NCBI RefSeq assembly: GCF_008727875.1
Contig: NZ_VTWS01000003.1
Span: forward strand, 744,001 to 808,000
From: Larkinella humicola
GTDB lineage: Bacteria; Bacteroidota; Bacteroidia; Cytophagales; Spirosomataceae
Direction: 5' to 3'
DNA length: 64,000 nucleotides
How positions within the stretch are numbered: position 1 is the first letter of the stretch; every line of letters begins with the position of its first letter. The translations under genes and the position numbers were made by a program. This document shows positions 24,706 through 32,890 of this stretch, piece by piece. Under the pieces are notes generated by a model, which was not told the origin of the DNA, ran no database searches, and was given only the letters and a program-made list of their open reading frames with translations.

Positions 24706-25680
24706 ATGAAAGCCGTCCTCTGCCATCACTATGGCCCGCCCGAAACCTTAACCGTGGAAGAAACCGCTACGCCGAAAGCAGCCCCGGGCAAGCTGGTGAT
24801 TCAGGTGAAAGCCTGCGGAGTCAATTTTCCCGATACGCTGATGATTCAGGGGAAATACCAGTTCAAGCCGCCGTTTCCGTTCTCGCCCGGTGGTGAGGTG
24901 GCCGGTGTGGTCAAAGAAGTGGGCGAAGGCATCACGCACCTGAAACCGGGTGATAATGTCTTTGCGCTCACCGGCTGGGGCGGTTTTGCCGACGAGGTGC
25001 TGGCCGACGGTTTCAAGACTTTTCCAATTCCGTCGGGCATGGATTTCGTCACGGCAGCATCGCTCATGTACACCTACGGCACGTCATACCACGCGTTGAA
25101 AGACCGTGCCAATCTCCAACCCGGCGAAACCCTGCTGGTGCTGGGAGCCGCCGGGGGCGTTGGGCTGGCCGCTGTTGAACTGGGCCGGATCATGGGCGCG
25201 AAAGTCATTGCAGCCGCTTCGACCGACGAAAAGCTGGAACTCTGCCGACAAACCGGAGCTAGTGATACGATTAATTACAGCCGCGAAGACCTGCGCGAAC
25301 GACTGAAGGAAATGACCGGCGGGCAGGGTGTCGATGTGGTGTACGATCCCGTTGGTGGTAGCCTCACCGAAGCGGCTTTGCGCTCCGTCAGTTGGCGCGG
25401 CCGGTATCTGGTTGTGGGCTTTGCGGCCGGTCAGATTCCGGCGATTCCGCTCAATTTGCCCCTGCTGAAAGGCTGTTCGGTGGTTGGCGTTTTCTGGGGC
25501 GCGTTTGCCGAAAAACAAACGAAAGACAATTTTAAAAATGTTCGGGAGTTATTGACGTTTTACGAACGGGGGCAGATGAAACCGCACATTCAGGCGGAAT
25601 ATCCACTTGAGAAAGTGGCGCAGGCCCTCACTGAAATGATGAACCGACAGGTGATGGGAAAGCTAGTCATTACGCCCTGA
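24706..25680 (+). CDS. NADPH:quinone oxidoreductase-like MDR protein
   Basis: A 324-residue zinc-independent medium-chain reductase. The N-terminal half has VNFPDTLMIQGKYQFKPPFPFSPGGEVAGVV, and the Rossmann loop is LVLGAAGGVGLAAVELG near residue 145, followed by AAASTDEKLELCRQTGAS. The structural Cys ligands of alcohol dehydrogenases are absent. The family reduces quinones or enoyl thioesters. It begins 2 bases after the kinase stop in the same operon, where an enoyl or quinone substrate made by the pathway is a reasonable guess. Confidence 0.9.
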   Translation: MKAVLCHHYGPPETLTVEETATPKAAPGKLVIQVKACGVNFPDTLMIQGKYQFKPPFPFSPGGEVAGVVKEVGEGITHLKPGDNVFALTGWGGFADEVLADGFKTFPIPSGMDFVTAASLMYTYGTSYHALKDRANLQPGETLLVLGAAGGVGLAAVELGRIMGAKVIAAASTDEKLELCRQTGASDTINYSREDLRERLKEMTGGQGVDVVYDPVGGSLTEAALRSVSWRGRYLVVGFAAGQIPAIPLNLPLLKGCSVVGVFWGAFAEKQTKDNFKNVRELLTFYERGQMKPHIQAEYPLEKVAQALTEMMNRQVMGKLVITP

Positions 25681-25726
25681 CCTATTATTTTTGCGTATTC
25701 CATTCCCAATTTAACCACTTCACAAC

Positions 25727-26896
25727 ATGTCAACCTCCACACTCGACTTATCCGGACTGAATTTTAACCTGACTGAAGAACACCTGGCCGTGCAGGAAGC
25801 CGCGCGGGACTTTGCGCAGACCGAACTGCTGCCCGGCGTCATCGAGCGCGACACGGCCGCCAAATTCCCCACCGAACAGGTTCGGCGCATGGGCGAACTG
25901 GGGTTTCTGGGCATGATGGTGTCACCGGACTACGGCGGTGGCGGGATGGATACGGTTTCGTACGTGATTGCGATGGAAGAAATTTCGAAAGTCGATGCTT
26001 CCTGTTCCGTGGTGATGTCGGTCAATAACTCGCTGGTTTGCTGGGGCCTGGAAGCCTTCGGCACGGAAGATCAAAAACAGAAATACCTGACGCGACTGGC
26101 TGCGGGCGAAATTATTGGGGCGTTTTGTCTTTCGGAACCGGAAGCAGGGTCGGATGCAACGTCGCAACACACCACGGCGATTGACCACGGCGATCATTAT
26201 ATTTTGAACGGTACCAAAAACTGGATTACCAACGGCGGGTCGGCGGGTGCTTACCTGGTGATGGCACAAACCGATGTTGAAAAAAAGCACCGCGGCATCA
26301 ATTGTCTGATTGTCGAAAAAGGCCAGGCAGGGTTCGTCGTCGGGAAAAAAGAAGACAAAATGGGTATCCGGGCGTCGGACACCCATTCGCTGATGTTTAC
26401 GGATGTACACGTGCCGAAAGAAAACCGGATTGGCGACGACGGTTTTGGCTTCAAATTTGCCATGTCAACCCTAAACGGCGGCCGCATCGGCATTGCGGCT
26501 CAGGCGCTCGGCATTGCGGCTGGTGCTTACGAGCGGGCGTTGGCGTATGCACAGGAACGGCAGTCGTTCGGAAAGAAAATCTTTGAGCATCAGGCCATTC
26601 AGTTTAAACTCGCCGAAATGGCGACGAAAATTGAAGCCGCCCGCTTGCTGGTCTACAAAGCCGCCCGGCTAAAGGACGAACACAAGGATTATGTGCAGGC
26701 AGCCGCCATGGCCAAACTGTTTGCGTCGGATGTTGCGATGTGGGCCACCACCGAAGCCGTCCAGATTCACGGCGGCTATGGCTACGTAAAAGAGTATCAC
26801 GTCGAGCGGTTGATGCGCGATGCCAAGATCACCCAAATCTATGAGGGTACGTCCGAAATCCAAAAATTAGTAATCGCCCGGGAGCTGCTTAAATAG
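25727..26896 (+). CDS. Acyl-CoA dehydrogenase (short-chain type)
   Basis: A 389-residue flavoprotein of the SCAD/Bcd type. Segments typical of the group are FCLSEPEAGSDATSQHTTA, WITNGGSAGAYLVMAQTD and MGIRASDTHSLMFTDVHVP, and the catalytic Glu lies in QIYEGTSEIQKLVIARELL at the C-terminus. It removes hydrogens from alpha-beta positions of acyl-CoA and passes electrons to ETF. It lies 46 bases after the oxidoreductase and may close the operon, although a short leader is present. Confidence 0.95.
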   Translation: MSTSTLDLSGLNFNLTEEHLAVQEAARDFAQTELLPGVIERDTAAKFPTEQVRRMGELGFLGMMVSPDYGGGGMDTVSYVIAMEEISKVDASCSVVMSVNNSLVCWGLEAFGTEDQKQKYLTRLAAGEIIGAFCLSEPEAGSDATSQHTTAIDHGDHYILNGTKNWITNGGSAGAYLVMAQTDVEKKHRGINCLIVEKGQAGFVVGKKEDKMGIRASDTHSLMFTDVHVPKENRIGDDGFGFKFAMSTLNGGRIGIAAQALGIAAGAYERALAYAQERQSFGKKIFEHQAIQFKLAEMATKIEAARLLVYKAARLKDEHKDYVQAAAMAKLFASDVAMWATTEAVQIHGGYGYVKEYHVERLMRDAKITQIYEGTSEIQKLVIARELLK

Positions 26897-26990
26897 AACT
26901 TTTTTACCGTTAGCACAATTTTTTCAAAAAACATGCGCGCTACTTTATTGGTATCGCGCTATTTTTTTTATCTTTTCGCAAGAACGAATG

Positions 26991-27022
26991 TTGTATTAGA
27001 TTTGTACAATTTATTAGTTTTG
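26991..27022 (+). promoter_or_regulatory. Promoter of the AraC-type regulator gene
   Basis: TTG (26991) is separated by 21 bases from TAGTTTTG (27015-27022), matching the Bacteroidota TTG-N19-21-TAnnTTTG pattern. A second -7-like TAGATTTG lies at 26997. The palindrome TTGTACAA sits between them and could hold a regulator. Confidence 0.6.
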
Positions 27023-27067
27023 TGCAACTTTGCAATTATTATCATGTAGATACATCACTTTCCCCAT

Positions 27068-27994
27068 ATGGAAGACTATAATAAGATTATCGAATCGCTG
27101 GGTGTGAAGTTCATTAAGGCCCGAAACATCCGCATTTTACAGCCCATAACCATCAAAAACTATTACGATGTTGAAAATACGTTGACCGTTCTGTATAACG
27201 GCGAGGTATCGTTCGGCGAAGAAAAAGTAAAGGTGGAAACCGGCGACATGCTGTTTATTCCGGGTGGTAAACACATTACCGTGACCTACGGCGATGCTTC
27301 GCAGCCCAAAACCGTCTCCAACGAAGAATTTATGATTCATCGGGAGCTGTATTTTGAAGCCAACCGCGATCCGCAGAAAATCGCCAACATGCCGAACTCG
27401 TTCGGTTATGTATCGTTTGAAGCCAAGGTATTCGACTCAGTGAACTTCTTTAACTCGCTGGACGTGCCGCCGTTTATCATTAAACGGGAAGATGCGCTGG
27501 TACAGACGATCAACCAGATTCTGGCCGAAGAAATGCTGGATACGGCGGGTAAAGGCCGGATCATTAAGATCAAGACGGAAGAAATCGTTATCGAAGTGAT
27601 TCGGTACATCCTGAAAAACCGCCTGTTCGTCGAGCAGTTGGTGACCAACAGCACGTATTTCAAAGATCCGCGCCTGATCGACATCTTCGCCTATATCAAA
27701 GACAACCTGGGCGGTGACCTGTCGAACAAGGTGCTGGCCAACGTCGCCAACGTGTCGGAAGATTACGTCGGGCAGTATTTCAAAATGCTGACCGGGATTA
27801 ATCCGCAGGATTACATCGAATACCAACGGATGGAAGCCGCCGTTGGGCTGCTCCGGACGTCGAAGAAAAGCATCCGGGCCATCGGCGCCGAAGTGGGTTA
27901 CAAAGACACGGCTTATTTCTGCCGCCGGTTCAAGATGATGTTCGGGATTCCGGCCGGGAAGATGCGCCGTCGGGAGTCGCTGATGAACGTATAA
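27068..27994 (+). CDS. AraC-family transcriptional regulator
   Basis: A 308-residue regulator. The N-terminal half is cupin-like (VKVETGDMLFIPGGKHITVTYG); the C-terminal 100 residues are an AraC double helix-turn-helix, with LSNKVLANVANVSEDYVGQYFKML as the first HTH and KSIRAIGAEVGYKDTAYFCRRFKMMFG as the second. It has its own promoter and a strong terminator. Location directly after the acyl-CoA operon makes that operon a candidate target, but no binding site is proven. The effector is unknown. Confidence 0.9.
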   Translation: MEDYNKIIESLGVKFIKARNIRILQPITIKNYYDVENTLTVLYNGEVSFGEEKVKVETGDMLFIPGGKHITVTYGDASQPKTVSNEEFMIHRELYFEANRDPQKIANMPNSFGYVSFEAKVFDSVNFFNSLDVPPFIIKREDALVQTINQILAEEMLDTAGKGRIIKIKTEEIVIEVIRYILKNRLFVEQLVTNSTYFKDPRLIDIFAYIKDNLGGDLSNKVLANVANVSEDYVGQYFKMLTGINPQDYIEYQRMEAAVGLLRTSKKSIRAIGAEVGYKDTAYFCRRFKMMFGIPAGKMRRRESLMNV

Positions 27995-28002
27995 CGGGTA
28001 GT

Positions 28003-28080
28003 CGAAATACTAAAAATCGGGGCGCAAAGGCTGAAGGAGTTGATTCCTTCCAGCCTTTGCGCCCCGATTTTTAGTATTCG
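28003..28080. terminator. Very long bidirectional terminator hairpin
   Basis: Arms of about 35 bases are complementary with only small bulges, containing ATCGGGGCGCAAAGGCT and its partner AGCCTTTGCGCCCCGAT, flanked by TAAAAA and TTTTTA. It fills the whole gap between the regulator (plus) and the PcrB gene (minus). Confidence 0.92.
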
Positions 28081-28866
28081 TTAGGCCAACTGCCGGTTTA
28101 CGTCCTGAACCGCGGCCGCGATTTCCGGTAGCAAGTCCGGATTTTTCTCAATACCGTTGCCCACCACAATGACGTCCGCACCGGCTTGCAGGGCCGCCTG
28201 AGCCCGTTCTACGGAGTTGATGCCTCCCCCGACGACAATGGGCGTGTCGACGCAACTGCGCACGGCGGCAATCATTTCCGGCGAAACCGGGCGACGGGCG
28301 CCACTGCCCGCGTCCATGTAAATCAATTTCAGGCCGAGCATTTCGCCCGCCATCGCCGTACAGGCCGCAACGCCGGGTTTGTCGTAGGGCAAAGGCGTGG
28401 TGTTGCTGATGTATGACACGGTGGTTTGCACCCCGCTATCGACCAGCATGTAGCCCGTGGGCAGGATTTCCAAACCGCTTCTTTTCAAAAGAGGAGCCGC
28501 AATCACGTGCTGGCCGATCAAAAACTCCGGATTTCGGCCCGAAATCAGCGAAAGCAGCAGAATGGCATCCGCGCTGGGTTCAATATGAAGGCTATTACCG
28601 GGAAAAAGAATCGCCGGAATAGGGGTATACGTTCGAATGGTTTCAATGACTTCGCGCAGAATGAAGTTGGTAATCAGACTACCGCCCACAAAAAAGAAGT
28701 CAACCCGGTTTTCAACACTCCGAATCAGCAGGTCTTTAAACGAATCTTGCTCGATCTTATCCGGGTCGAGCAAGACGGCAAATGACTTTTGCCCTGTTTC
28801 CTTGCGGCTATACAGGGTATTCAATACGTTACGGGTACTGGCCTGGTTCTGGTTGTGTGGTTGCAT
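28081..28866 (-). CDS. Geranylgeranylglyceryl/heptaprenylglyceryl phosphate synthase
   Basis: A 261-residue TIM-barrel prenyltransferase of the GGGPS/PcrB family, group II as found in Bacteroidota and many archaea. Segments seen: AVLLDPDKIEQDSF near residue 30, FFVGGSLI, ILFPGNSLHI, LIYMDAGSGARRPVSPEMI and VVGGGINSVERAQAA, whose glycines bind the phosphate. The enzyme joins a polyprenyl group to sn-glycerol-1-phosphate. Its physiological product in bacteria of this phylum is unsettled. The upstream membrane protein gene overlaps its 5' end by 38 bases. Confidence 0.93.
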   Translation of the reverse strand: MQPHNQNQASTRNVLNTLYSRKETGQKSFAVLLDPDKIEQDSFKDLLIRSVENRVDFFFVGGSLITNFILREVIETIRTYTPIPAILFPGNSLHIEPSADAILLLSLISGRNPEFLIGQHVIAAPLLKRSGLEILPTGYMLVDSGVQTTVSYISNTTPLPYDKPGVAACTAMAGEMLGLKLIYMDAGSGARRPVSPEMIAAVRSCVDTPIVVGGGINSVERAQAALQAGADVIVVGNGIEKNPDLLPEIAAAVQDVNRQLA

Positions 28867-29287
28867 TATTCTGACGTAAACGCGAAATAAAATCAGTTAC
28901 CTGCTGCCGGGCCAGATTCGTCAGAATGGACGTCACAATCCCGGTGATAGCACCACCGATTGCCGATTTTGCCGGAGCCTCCTCTGCGGCTTTCGCGGCC
29001 CGTCGCACCTGCGCCCGGGTGCTGCCACCGGTATACTCATCGGCCTCTTCGTAGTCGTCATCATCGTATTCCAGATCCGGTTTATCAGACTTTGGCAATA
29101 CAATGCTGGCCACCACAAAAACGGCCAGGCAAACTCCAGCCACCAACGCCACGGTTTTGCCGACTTCTGCGGCATCCTCTTTTAGTGCCTTGACGTTGGA
29201 CTCAATCGAACTTTTATACTGCTCGGTGGCTTCCATCAACTCAGCCCGTCGGGCCGAGGTATCTGAAAAGGGCACATTTGTATCCAT
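28829..29287 (-). CDS. Small single-pass membrane protein of unknown function
   Basis: A 152-residue protein with a coiled-coil-like N-terminus (ELMEATEQYKSSIESNVKALKED), one clear transmembrane segment (VALVAGVCLAVFVVASIVLP, about residues 47-66), a highly acidic stretch (YDDDDYEEADEY) and a second hydrophobic part (GGAITGIVTSILTNLAR). No family is recognised, though the layout recalls YtxH/DUF883-type stress proteins. It overlaps the PcrB gene start and follows a holin-family gene, so the three may be one operon. Confidence 0.7.
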   Translation of the reverse strand: MDTNVPFSDTSARRAELMEATEQYKSSIESNVKALKEDAAEVGKTVALVAGVCLAVFVVASIVLPKSDKPDLEYDDDDYEEADEYTGGSTRAQVRRAAKAAEEAPAKSAIGGAITGIVTSILTNLARQQVTDFISRLRQNNATTQPEPGQYP

Positions 29288-29376
29288 AAAAAAGAGCGTT
29301 CTAAAATTAGTAAAAAAATGGATTGACTTATGATAAAGCTCACTACTTAGTTAGTATTCGAGGGCAAATAAACGTT

Positions 29377-29802
29377 TTATTCCTTTCTCGAGCCGCTCTC
29401 GTTGAGCGATTCCCGCGTTTGGTCCATCAAATCCTGAATGGTTTCGGCCCGTTCTTCGGCTTTTTTCTCCTGAGCATTTTTAAGCATGTTGTAGGTCATC
29501 TTCCGCAGCATGCCTTCCACCGGCCCTTTGGCAAAAGCCCAGATCAGCGTCAGCAGCAGAAAAAAACCGGCTACAATCAGGAAACCCAGGTAGCGGCTAT
29601 CCAGCACTTCGTTGAGGTAAGCCGCCAACAATGAGAATAGGAAGATGGTGGTGATGGTCGCTAAAAAACCCAGTACAATTCCGTGTACCGCATTCAGGGC
29701 AATGTTTTCAACCTGATTGCGCGTTTCCAGCTTAAATAACTCAATCCGCGCTTCCAGGTATTTAAAGATGCCTTCCCTGATTTCTTCTAATTTCTCTAAC
29801 AT
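29377..29802 (-). CDS. Phage holin family (PF07332-like) membrane protein
   Basis: A 141-residue protein with an amphipathic N-terminal helix (LEKLEEIREGIFKYLEARIELFKLE), two transmembrane segments (about 40-62 and 70-92), and a long charged C-terminal helix. This is the layout of the DUF1469/Phage_holin_3_6 family, which despite its name is widespread in chromosomes without phage. No phage genes are nearby. It is separated by 89 bases from the next membrane protein gene on the same strand. Confidence 0.8.
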   Translation of the reverse strand: MLEKLEEIREGIFKYLEARIELFKLETRNQVENIALNAVHGIVLGFLATITTIFLFSLLAAYLNEVLDSRYLGFLIVAGFFLLLTLIWAFAKGPVEGMLRKMTYNMLKNAQEKKAEERAETIQDLMDQTRESLNESGSRKE

Positions 29803-29940
29803 GGCGGTTTGTAGTAATGACTGCTCTAGTAGTTACCAATTATAGCCTATTTTGTTTGGAAAATTTTTTAGGAGAACCGGTTTTTTAGGCAGGGTCTGTT
29901 TATTGGACGCAAAAATGCGAAATAGTCATCACGGACGTAC

Positions 29941-29971
29941 AAAAAAAATCCCGCTTCACTTGTGAAGCGGG
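29941..29971 (-). terminator. Intrinsic terminator after the DksA-like gene
   Basis: A perfect 10-bp stem (CCCGCTTCAC with GTGAAGCGGG) with a 2-base loop, followed on the minus strand by eight T. Confidence 0.9.
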
Positions 29972-30011
29972 TGATGTATAAGGGATTTTTCCTAATGTAT
30001 GCTGAGCAGAA

Positions 30012-30395
30012 CTACGTCCGTTTCAGTTTTGCTTCGATCGTCTGCTGGGTGTGTGGAACGGCGCGTAGGCGTTCTTTCGGAATAAGCCGACCGGTATCGA
30101 TGCAAATGCCGTACGTTCCGTTTTTAATCCGCACCAAAGCCGATTCCAGTTGTTGAATAAATTTCTGCTGACGGGCCGCCAGTTGGCTCAAGTTTTCACG
30201 CTCACTGGTGTCCGCACCGTCTTCCAGTAATTTGGACGTACCCGATGTATTATCCGTACCACTGTCGTTGCGTTTACTAAGCGTTTCCTTGATGTAATTC
30301 AGCTCGTTTCGGGATGCTTCTAACTTCTGGCTAATCAGCACCTCAAATTCTTTTAGCTCCTCCTCCGAGTACCTTTTCTTGTCTTCCTGAACCAT
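30012..30395 (-). CDS. DksA/TraR-family protein lacking the zinc cysteines
   Basis: A 127-residue protein with the DksA/TraR arrangement: coiled-coil helices (EELKEFEVLISQKLEASRNELNYIKE ... LSQLAARQQKFIQQLESALVRIKNG) and a C-terminal globular end YGICIDTGRLIPKERLRAVPHTQ. The usual four-Cys zinc finger is reduced to one Cys, with Thr and His at other ligand positions. This degenerate finger is common in Bacteroidota relatives. DksA proteins bind the RNA polymerase secondary channel and mediate (p)ppGpp responses. Coiled-coil tip residues cannot be checked by eye. Confidence 0.88.
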   Translation of the reverse strand: MVQEDKKRYSEEELKEFEVLISQKLEASRNELNYIKETLSKRNDSGTDNTSGTSKLLEDGADTSERENLSQLAARQQKFIQQLESALVRIKNGTYGICIDTGRLIPKERLRAVPHTQQTIEAKLKRT

Positions 30396-30446
30396 AGTAC
30401 TGATCAGCTAGTTAAGTGGGTGAAAATTTCTCCGTCGATGAAATAA

Positions 30447-30477
30447 CAAAATTACAACTCTATTGATTCTTTTTCAA
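30447..30477 (-). promoter_or_regulatory. Promoter of the DksA-like gene
   Basis: On the minus strand TTG is followed after exactly 20 bases by TAATTTTG, a full match to the Bacteroidota consensus, 52 bases upstream of the start codon. Confidence 0.75.
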
Positions 30478-30485
30478 TCAATAGA
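30459..30485. promoter_or_regulatory. 10-bp inverted repeat over the -33 box
   Basis: TCTATTGATT and AATCAATAGA are exact complements around a 7-base spacer (CTTTTTC). The -33 TTG lies inside the repeat. A dimeric regulator or a hairpin could act here. The remaining 245 bases before gdhA hold only AT-rich spacer and the gdhA promoter. Confidence 0.55.
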
Positions 30486-30681
30486 GCCTGCCGTTTAAAA
30501 AAAAGTTCAAAAAATAGTCATCGGTAAATACCCGGAAACACCAAGCAATATTTGGTTATTCAACGGCTTGTTTATGACGATGTTTGGTATAAAACAGGTG
30601 GCGTAATACATGATTTCGAAACGGAAAATTAGATTAAATCACGAAAAAATAGTTCTTAAGATACATCGTTATCTTTTTTGG

Positions 30682-30689
30682 TAAGTTTG
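30682..30689 (+). promoter_or_regulatory. -7 box TAAGTTTG for glutamate dehydrogenase
   Basis: An exact TAnnTTTG element 42 bases before the ATG. No good -33 box is present at the usual spacing. Confidence 0.55.
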
Positions 30690-30731
30690 CTGTGGCACCA
30701 CATCAGAATTGCCAACTAAAAAAACAGGAAT

Positions 30732-32006
30732 ATGGCTTATATAGAACCAGCCCCCATAAAAGATAAAGAAAACCCGCTCGAATCCATGATGTCGCGGTTC
30801 GATGCCGCAGCGCAAATGCTGGGTATTACGGAAGAAATGTACTACATTCTGAAGGTTCCCGCGCGTCAGGTCATGGTGGGTTTGCCCATCACGATGGACA
30901 ACGGATCGATCAAGGTTTTTGAAGGTCACCGCGTCATTCACTCCACCATCCTCGGACCGTCGAAAGGGGGTATCCGGCTCGATCCGGGCGTCACGCTGGA
31001 TGAAGTACGCGCCCTGGCCGCCTGGATGACCTGGAAATGCGCTGTGGTCGACATTCCCTACGGCGGAGCCAAAGGCGGTATTGCCTGCAACCCGCGCGAA
31101 ATGTCGGCGGGTGAAATCGAGCGCCTGATGCGGGCTTACACTGTGGCCATGCTCGACGTTTTTGGTCCCGACCGCGACATTCCGGCCCCCGACATGGGAA
31201 CCGGCCCGCGCGAAATGGCGTGGCTCATGGATGAATATTCGAAATCCCGCGGCATGACCATCAACGGCGTCGTCACCGGAAAACCGCTCGTACTGGGCGG
31301 GTCGCTGGGCCGGACGGAAGCGACCGGACGCGGGGTGACTGTAGCCGCGCTGTCGGCGATGGACAAACTCCGCATGAACCCCTACCGCTCTTCGGCGGCC
31401 ATTCAGGGTTTTGGCAACGTCGGCTCGTTTGCGGCTGAGTTGCTGCACGAACGGGGGGTGACGGTGATGGCAATCAGCGATGTGACGGGGGGCTACTACA
31501 ACAACCACGGCATCGACATCGGCGCGGCCCTCGCCTACCGCAACGCCAATAAAGGCACACTTGAAGGGTTCAACGGTGCCGAACGCATCACGAACGAAGA
31601 ACTGCTGGCGTTGCCGGTCGATGTGCTGGTTCCGGCGGCCAAAGAAGATGTGATCACGGCCGAAAACGCGGATTCCATCCAGGCAAAAATGATCGTGGAA
31701 GGCGCCAACGGTCCGACCTCAGCGAGTGCCGACGACATCATCAACGAAAAAGGCATCATGGTGGTGCCCGATATTCTGGCCAATGCCGGGGGGGTAACGG
31801 TTTCGTATTTTGAGTGGGTACAAAACCGCATTGGTTACAAATGGACGCTCGACCGGATCAATCGTCGAGCCGACCGCAACATGAAAGATGCCTTTGACCG
31901 CGTGTTTGAAACGTCGCAGAAATACAAGGTTTCGATGCGGCTGGCGGCTTACATCGTCGCTATCGACAAGGTCGCCAGCACCTACAAATACCGGGGCGGT
32001 TATTGA
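30732..32006 (+). CDS. gdhA: Glu/Leu/Phe/Val dehydrogenase (glutamate dehydrogenase type)
   Basis: A 424-residue amino-acid dehydrogenase of the GDH class I-like hexameric group, reversibly converting glutamate to 2-oxoglutarate and ammonium. Substrate and catalytic lysines lie in GPSKGGIRLDPGV and CAVVDIPYGGAKGGIACNP; the Rossmann loop is IQGFGNVGSFAAEL near residue 226. The C-terminal ANAGGVTVSYFEWVQNR completes the signature. Cofactor preference cannot be safely read. It is monocistronic, with the next gene 180 bases away. Confidence 0.94.
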   Translation: MAYIEPAPIKDKENPLESMMSRFDAAAQMLGITEEMYYILKVPARQVMVGLPITMDNGSIKVFEGHRVIHSTILGPSKGGIRLDPGVTLDEVRALAAWMTWKCAVVDIPYGGAKGGIACNPREMSAGEIERLMRAYTVAMLDVFGPDRDIPAPDMGTGPREMAWLMDEYSKSRGMTINGVVTGKPLVLGGSLGRTEATGRGVTVAALSAMDKLRMNPYRSSAAIQGFGNVGSFAAELLHERGVTVMAISDVTGGYYNNHGIDIGAALAYRNANKGTLEGFNGAERITNEELLALPVDVLVPAAKEDVITAENADSIQAKMIVEGANGPTSASADDIINEKGIMVVPDILANAGGVTVSYFEWVQNRIGYKWTLDRINRRADRNMKDAFDRVFETSQKYKVSMRLAAYIVAIDKVASTYKYRGGY

Positions 32007-32016
32007 TCAGACGGAC

Positions 32017-32079
32017 ACGGTTTTCAAATGGCGATTGCCAACGGACTCACTTTCCGATCAATTGGCGTCTGAAAACCGT
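32017..32079 (+). terminator. Possible terminator or repeat after gdhA
   Basis: ACGGTTTTCA and TGAAAACCGT form a perfect 10-bp inverted repeat around 43 bases, which contain a second short pair (TGGC, GCCA). ATTTTG follows. A weak terminator is likely. Confidence 0.45.
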
Positions 32080-32186
32080 ATTTTGCGGTCCTGCGAATGT
32101 AGTAACCGAATTGGAGCCAATGCAGTTTGTTTCGTACCTTCACCGCTCTAGCCCATCTTTTTAGACGCAACTGATTTTCCAATCGT

Positions 32187-32846
32187 ATGACCATCCACAA
32201 GGAAGGATATCAAATTTTGTTCTGGACAGCCCTCATTCTGTTAGGAGTCAACGTTTTATCCATCTTCTATTTGTTTACCGGCAATCAAACCGCCAGCACA
32301 CTGATTCTCATTGTTAGTCTGGTATTGTTTTTCCTGGTATTGCAATTTTTCCGGAAACCGCGCCGAAACACGCCCCTGAACGACAAGCACATCATTTCGC
32401 CCTGCGACGGCACGGTAGTGGTGATCGAGGAGGTGAACGAACCGGAATACTTCAAAGGACAGCGTCGGCAGGTGTCCATCTTTATGTCGCCGTTGAATGT
32501 GCACATCAATTTCCACCCCGTTACCGGCACGGTCAAATACGTCAAATATTACCCCGGAAAGTACCTGGTGGCCTGGCATCCGAAATCGAGCACCGAAAAC
32601 GAACGGACTTCCGTCGTCATCAAGGCGAAAAACGGGGCCGAAATTCTCCTGCGCCAGATTGCGGGGGCACTGGCCCGGCGGATTGTCTGGTATGCCAAAG
32701 AAGGACAGCAGGTTGAGCAGGGCCACGAGCTGGGTTTCATCAAGTTCGGTTCCCGCGTCGATTTGTTCCTGCCGCTGGATGCGGAGGTGAAAGTGAAGAT
32801 TGGCGAGAAGACGAAAGGCGGGGTGACGGTGGTGGCGGACTTGTAG
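32187..32846 (+). CDS. psd: Phosphatidylserine decarboxylase (short type)
   Basis: A 219-residue Psd of the short, archaeal-like type. Two N-terminal hydrophobic helices (residues 9-50) anchor it. The conserved SPCDGTVVVIEEV and SIFMSPLNVHINFHPV segments precede GFIKFGSRVDLFLP, where the Gly-Ser pair corresponds to the self-cleavage site that creates the pyruvoyl cofactor. It makes phosphatidylethanolamine at the inner membrane. The partner gene pssA is not in the window. Confidence 0.93.
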   Translation: MTIHKEGYQILFWTALILLGVNVLSIFYLFTGNQTASTLILIVSLVLFFLVLQFFRKPRRNTPLNDKHIISPCDGTVVVIEEVNEPEYFKGQRRQVSIFMSPLNVHINFHPVTGTVKYVKYYPGKYLVAWHPKSSTENERTSVVIKAKNGAEILLRQIAGALARRIVWYAKEGQQVEQGHELGFIKFGSRVDLFLPLDAEVKVKIGEKTKGGVTVVADL

Positions 32847-32890
32847 TTTGCTGATTGAAATTTGTCCTTTAAAACTTTATCAACCAGTTG

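Noticed and set aside
29377-29802. A prophage remnant suggested by the holin family name
   Set aside because: The family is common in chromosomes and no endolysin, portal, terminase or integrase lies nearby.
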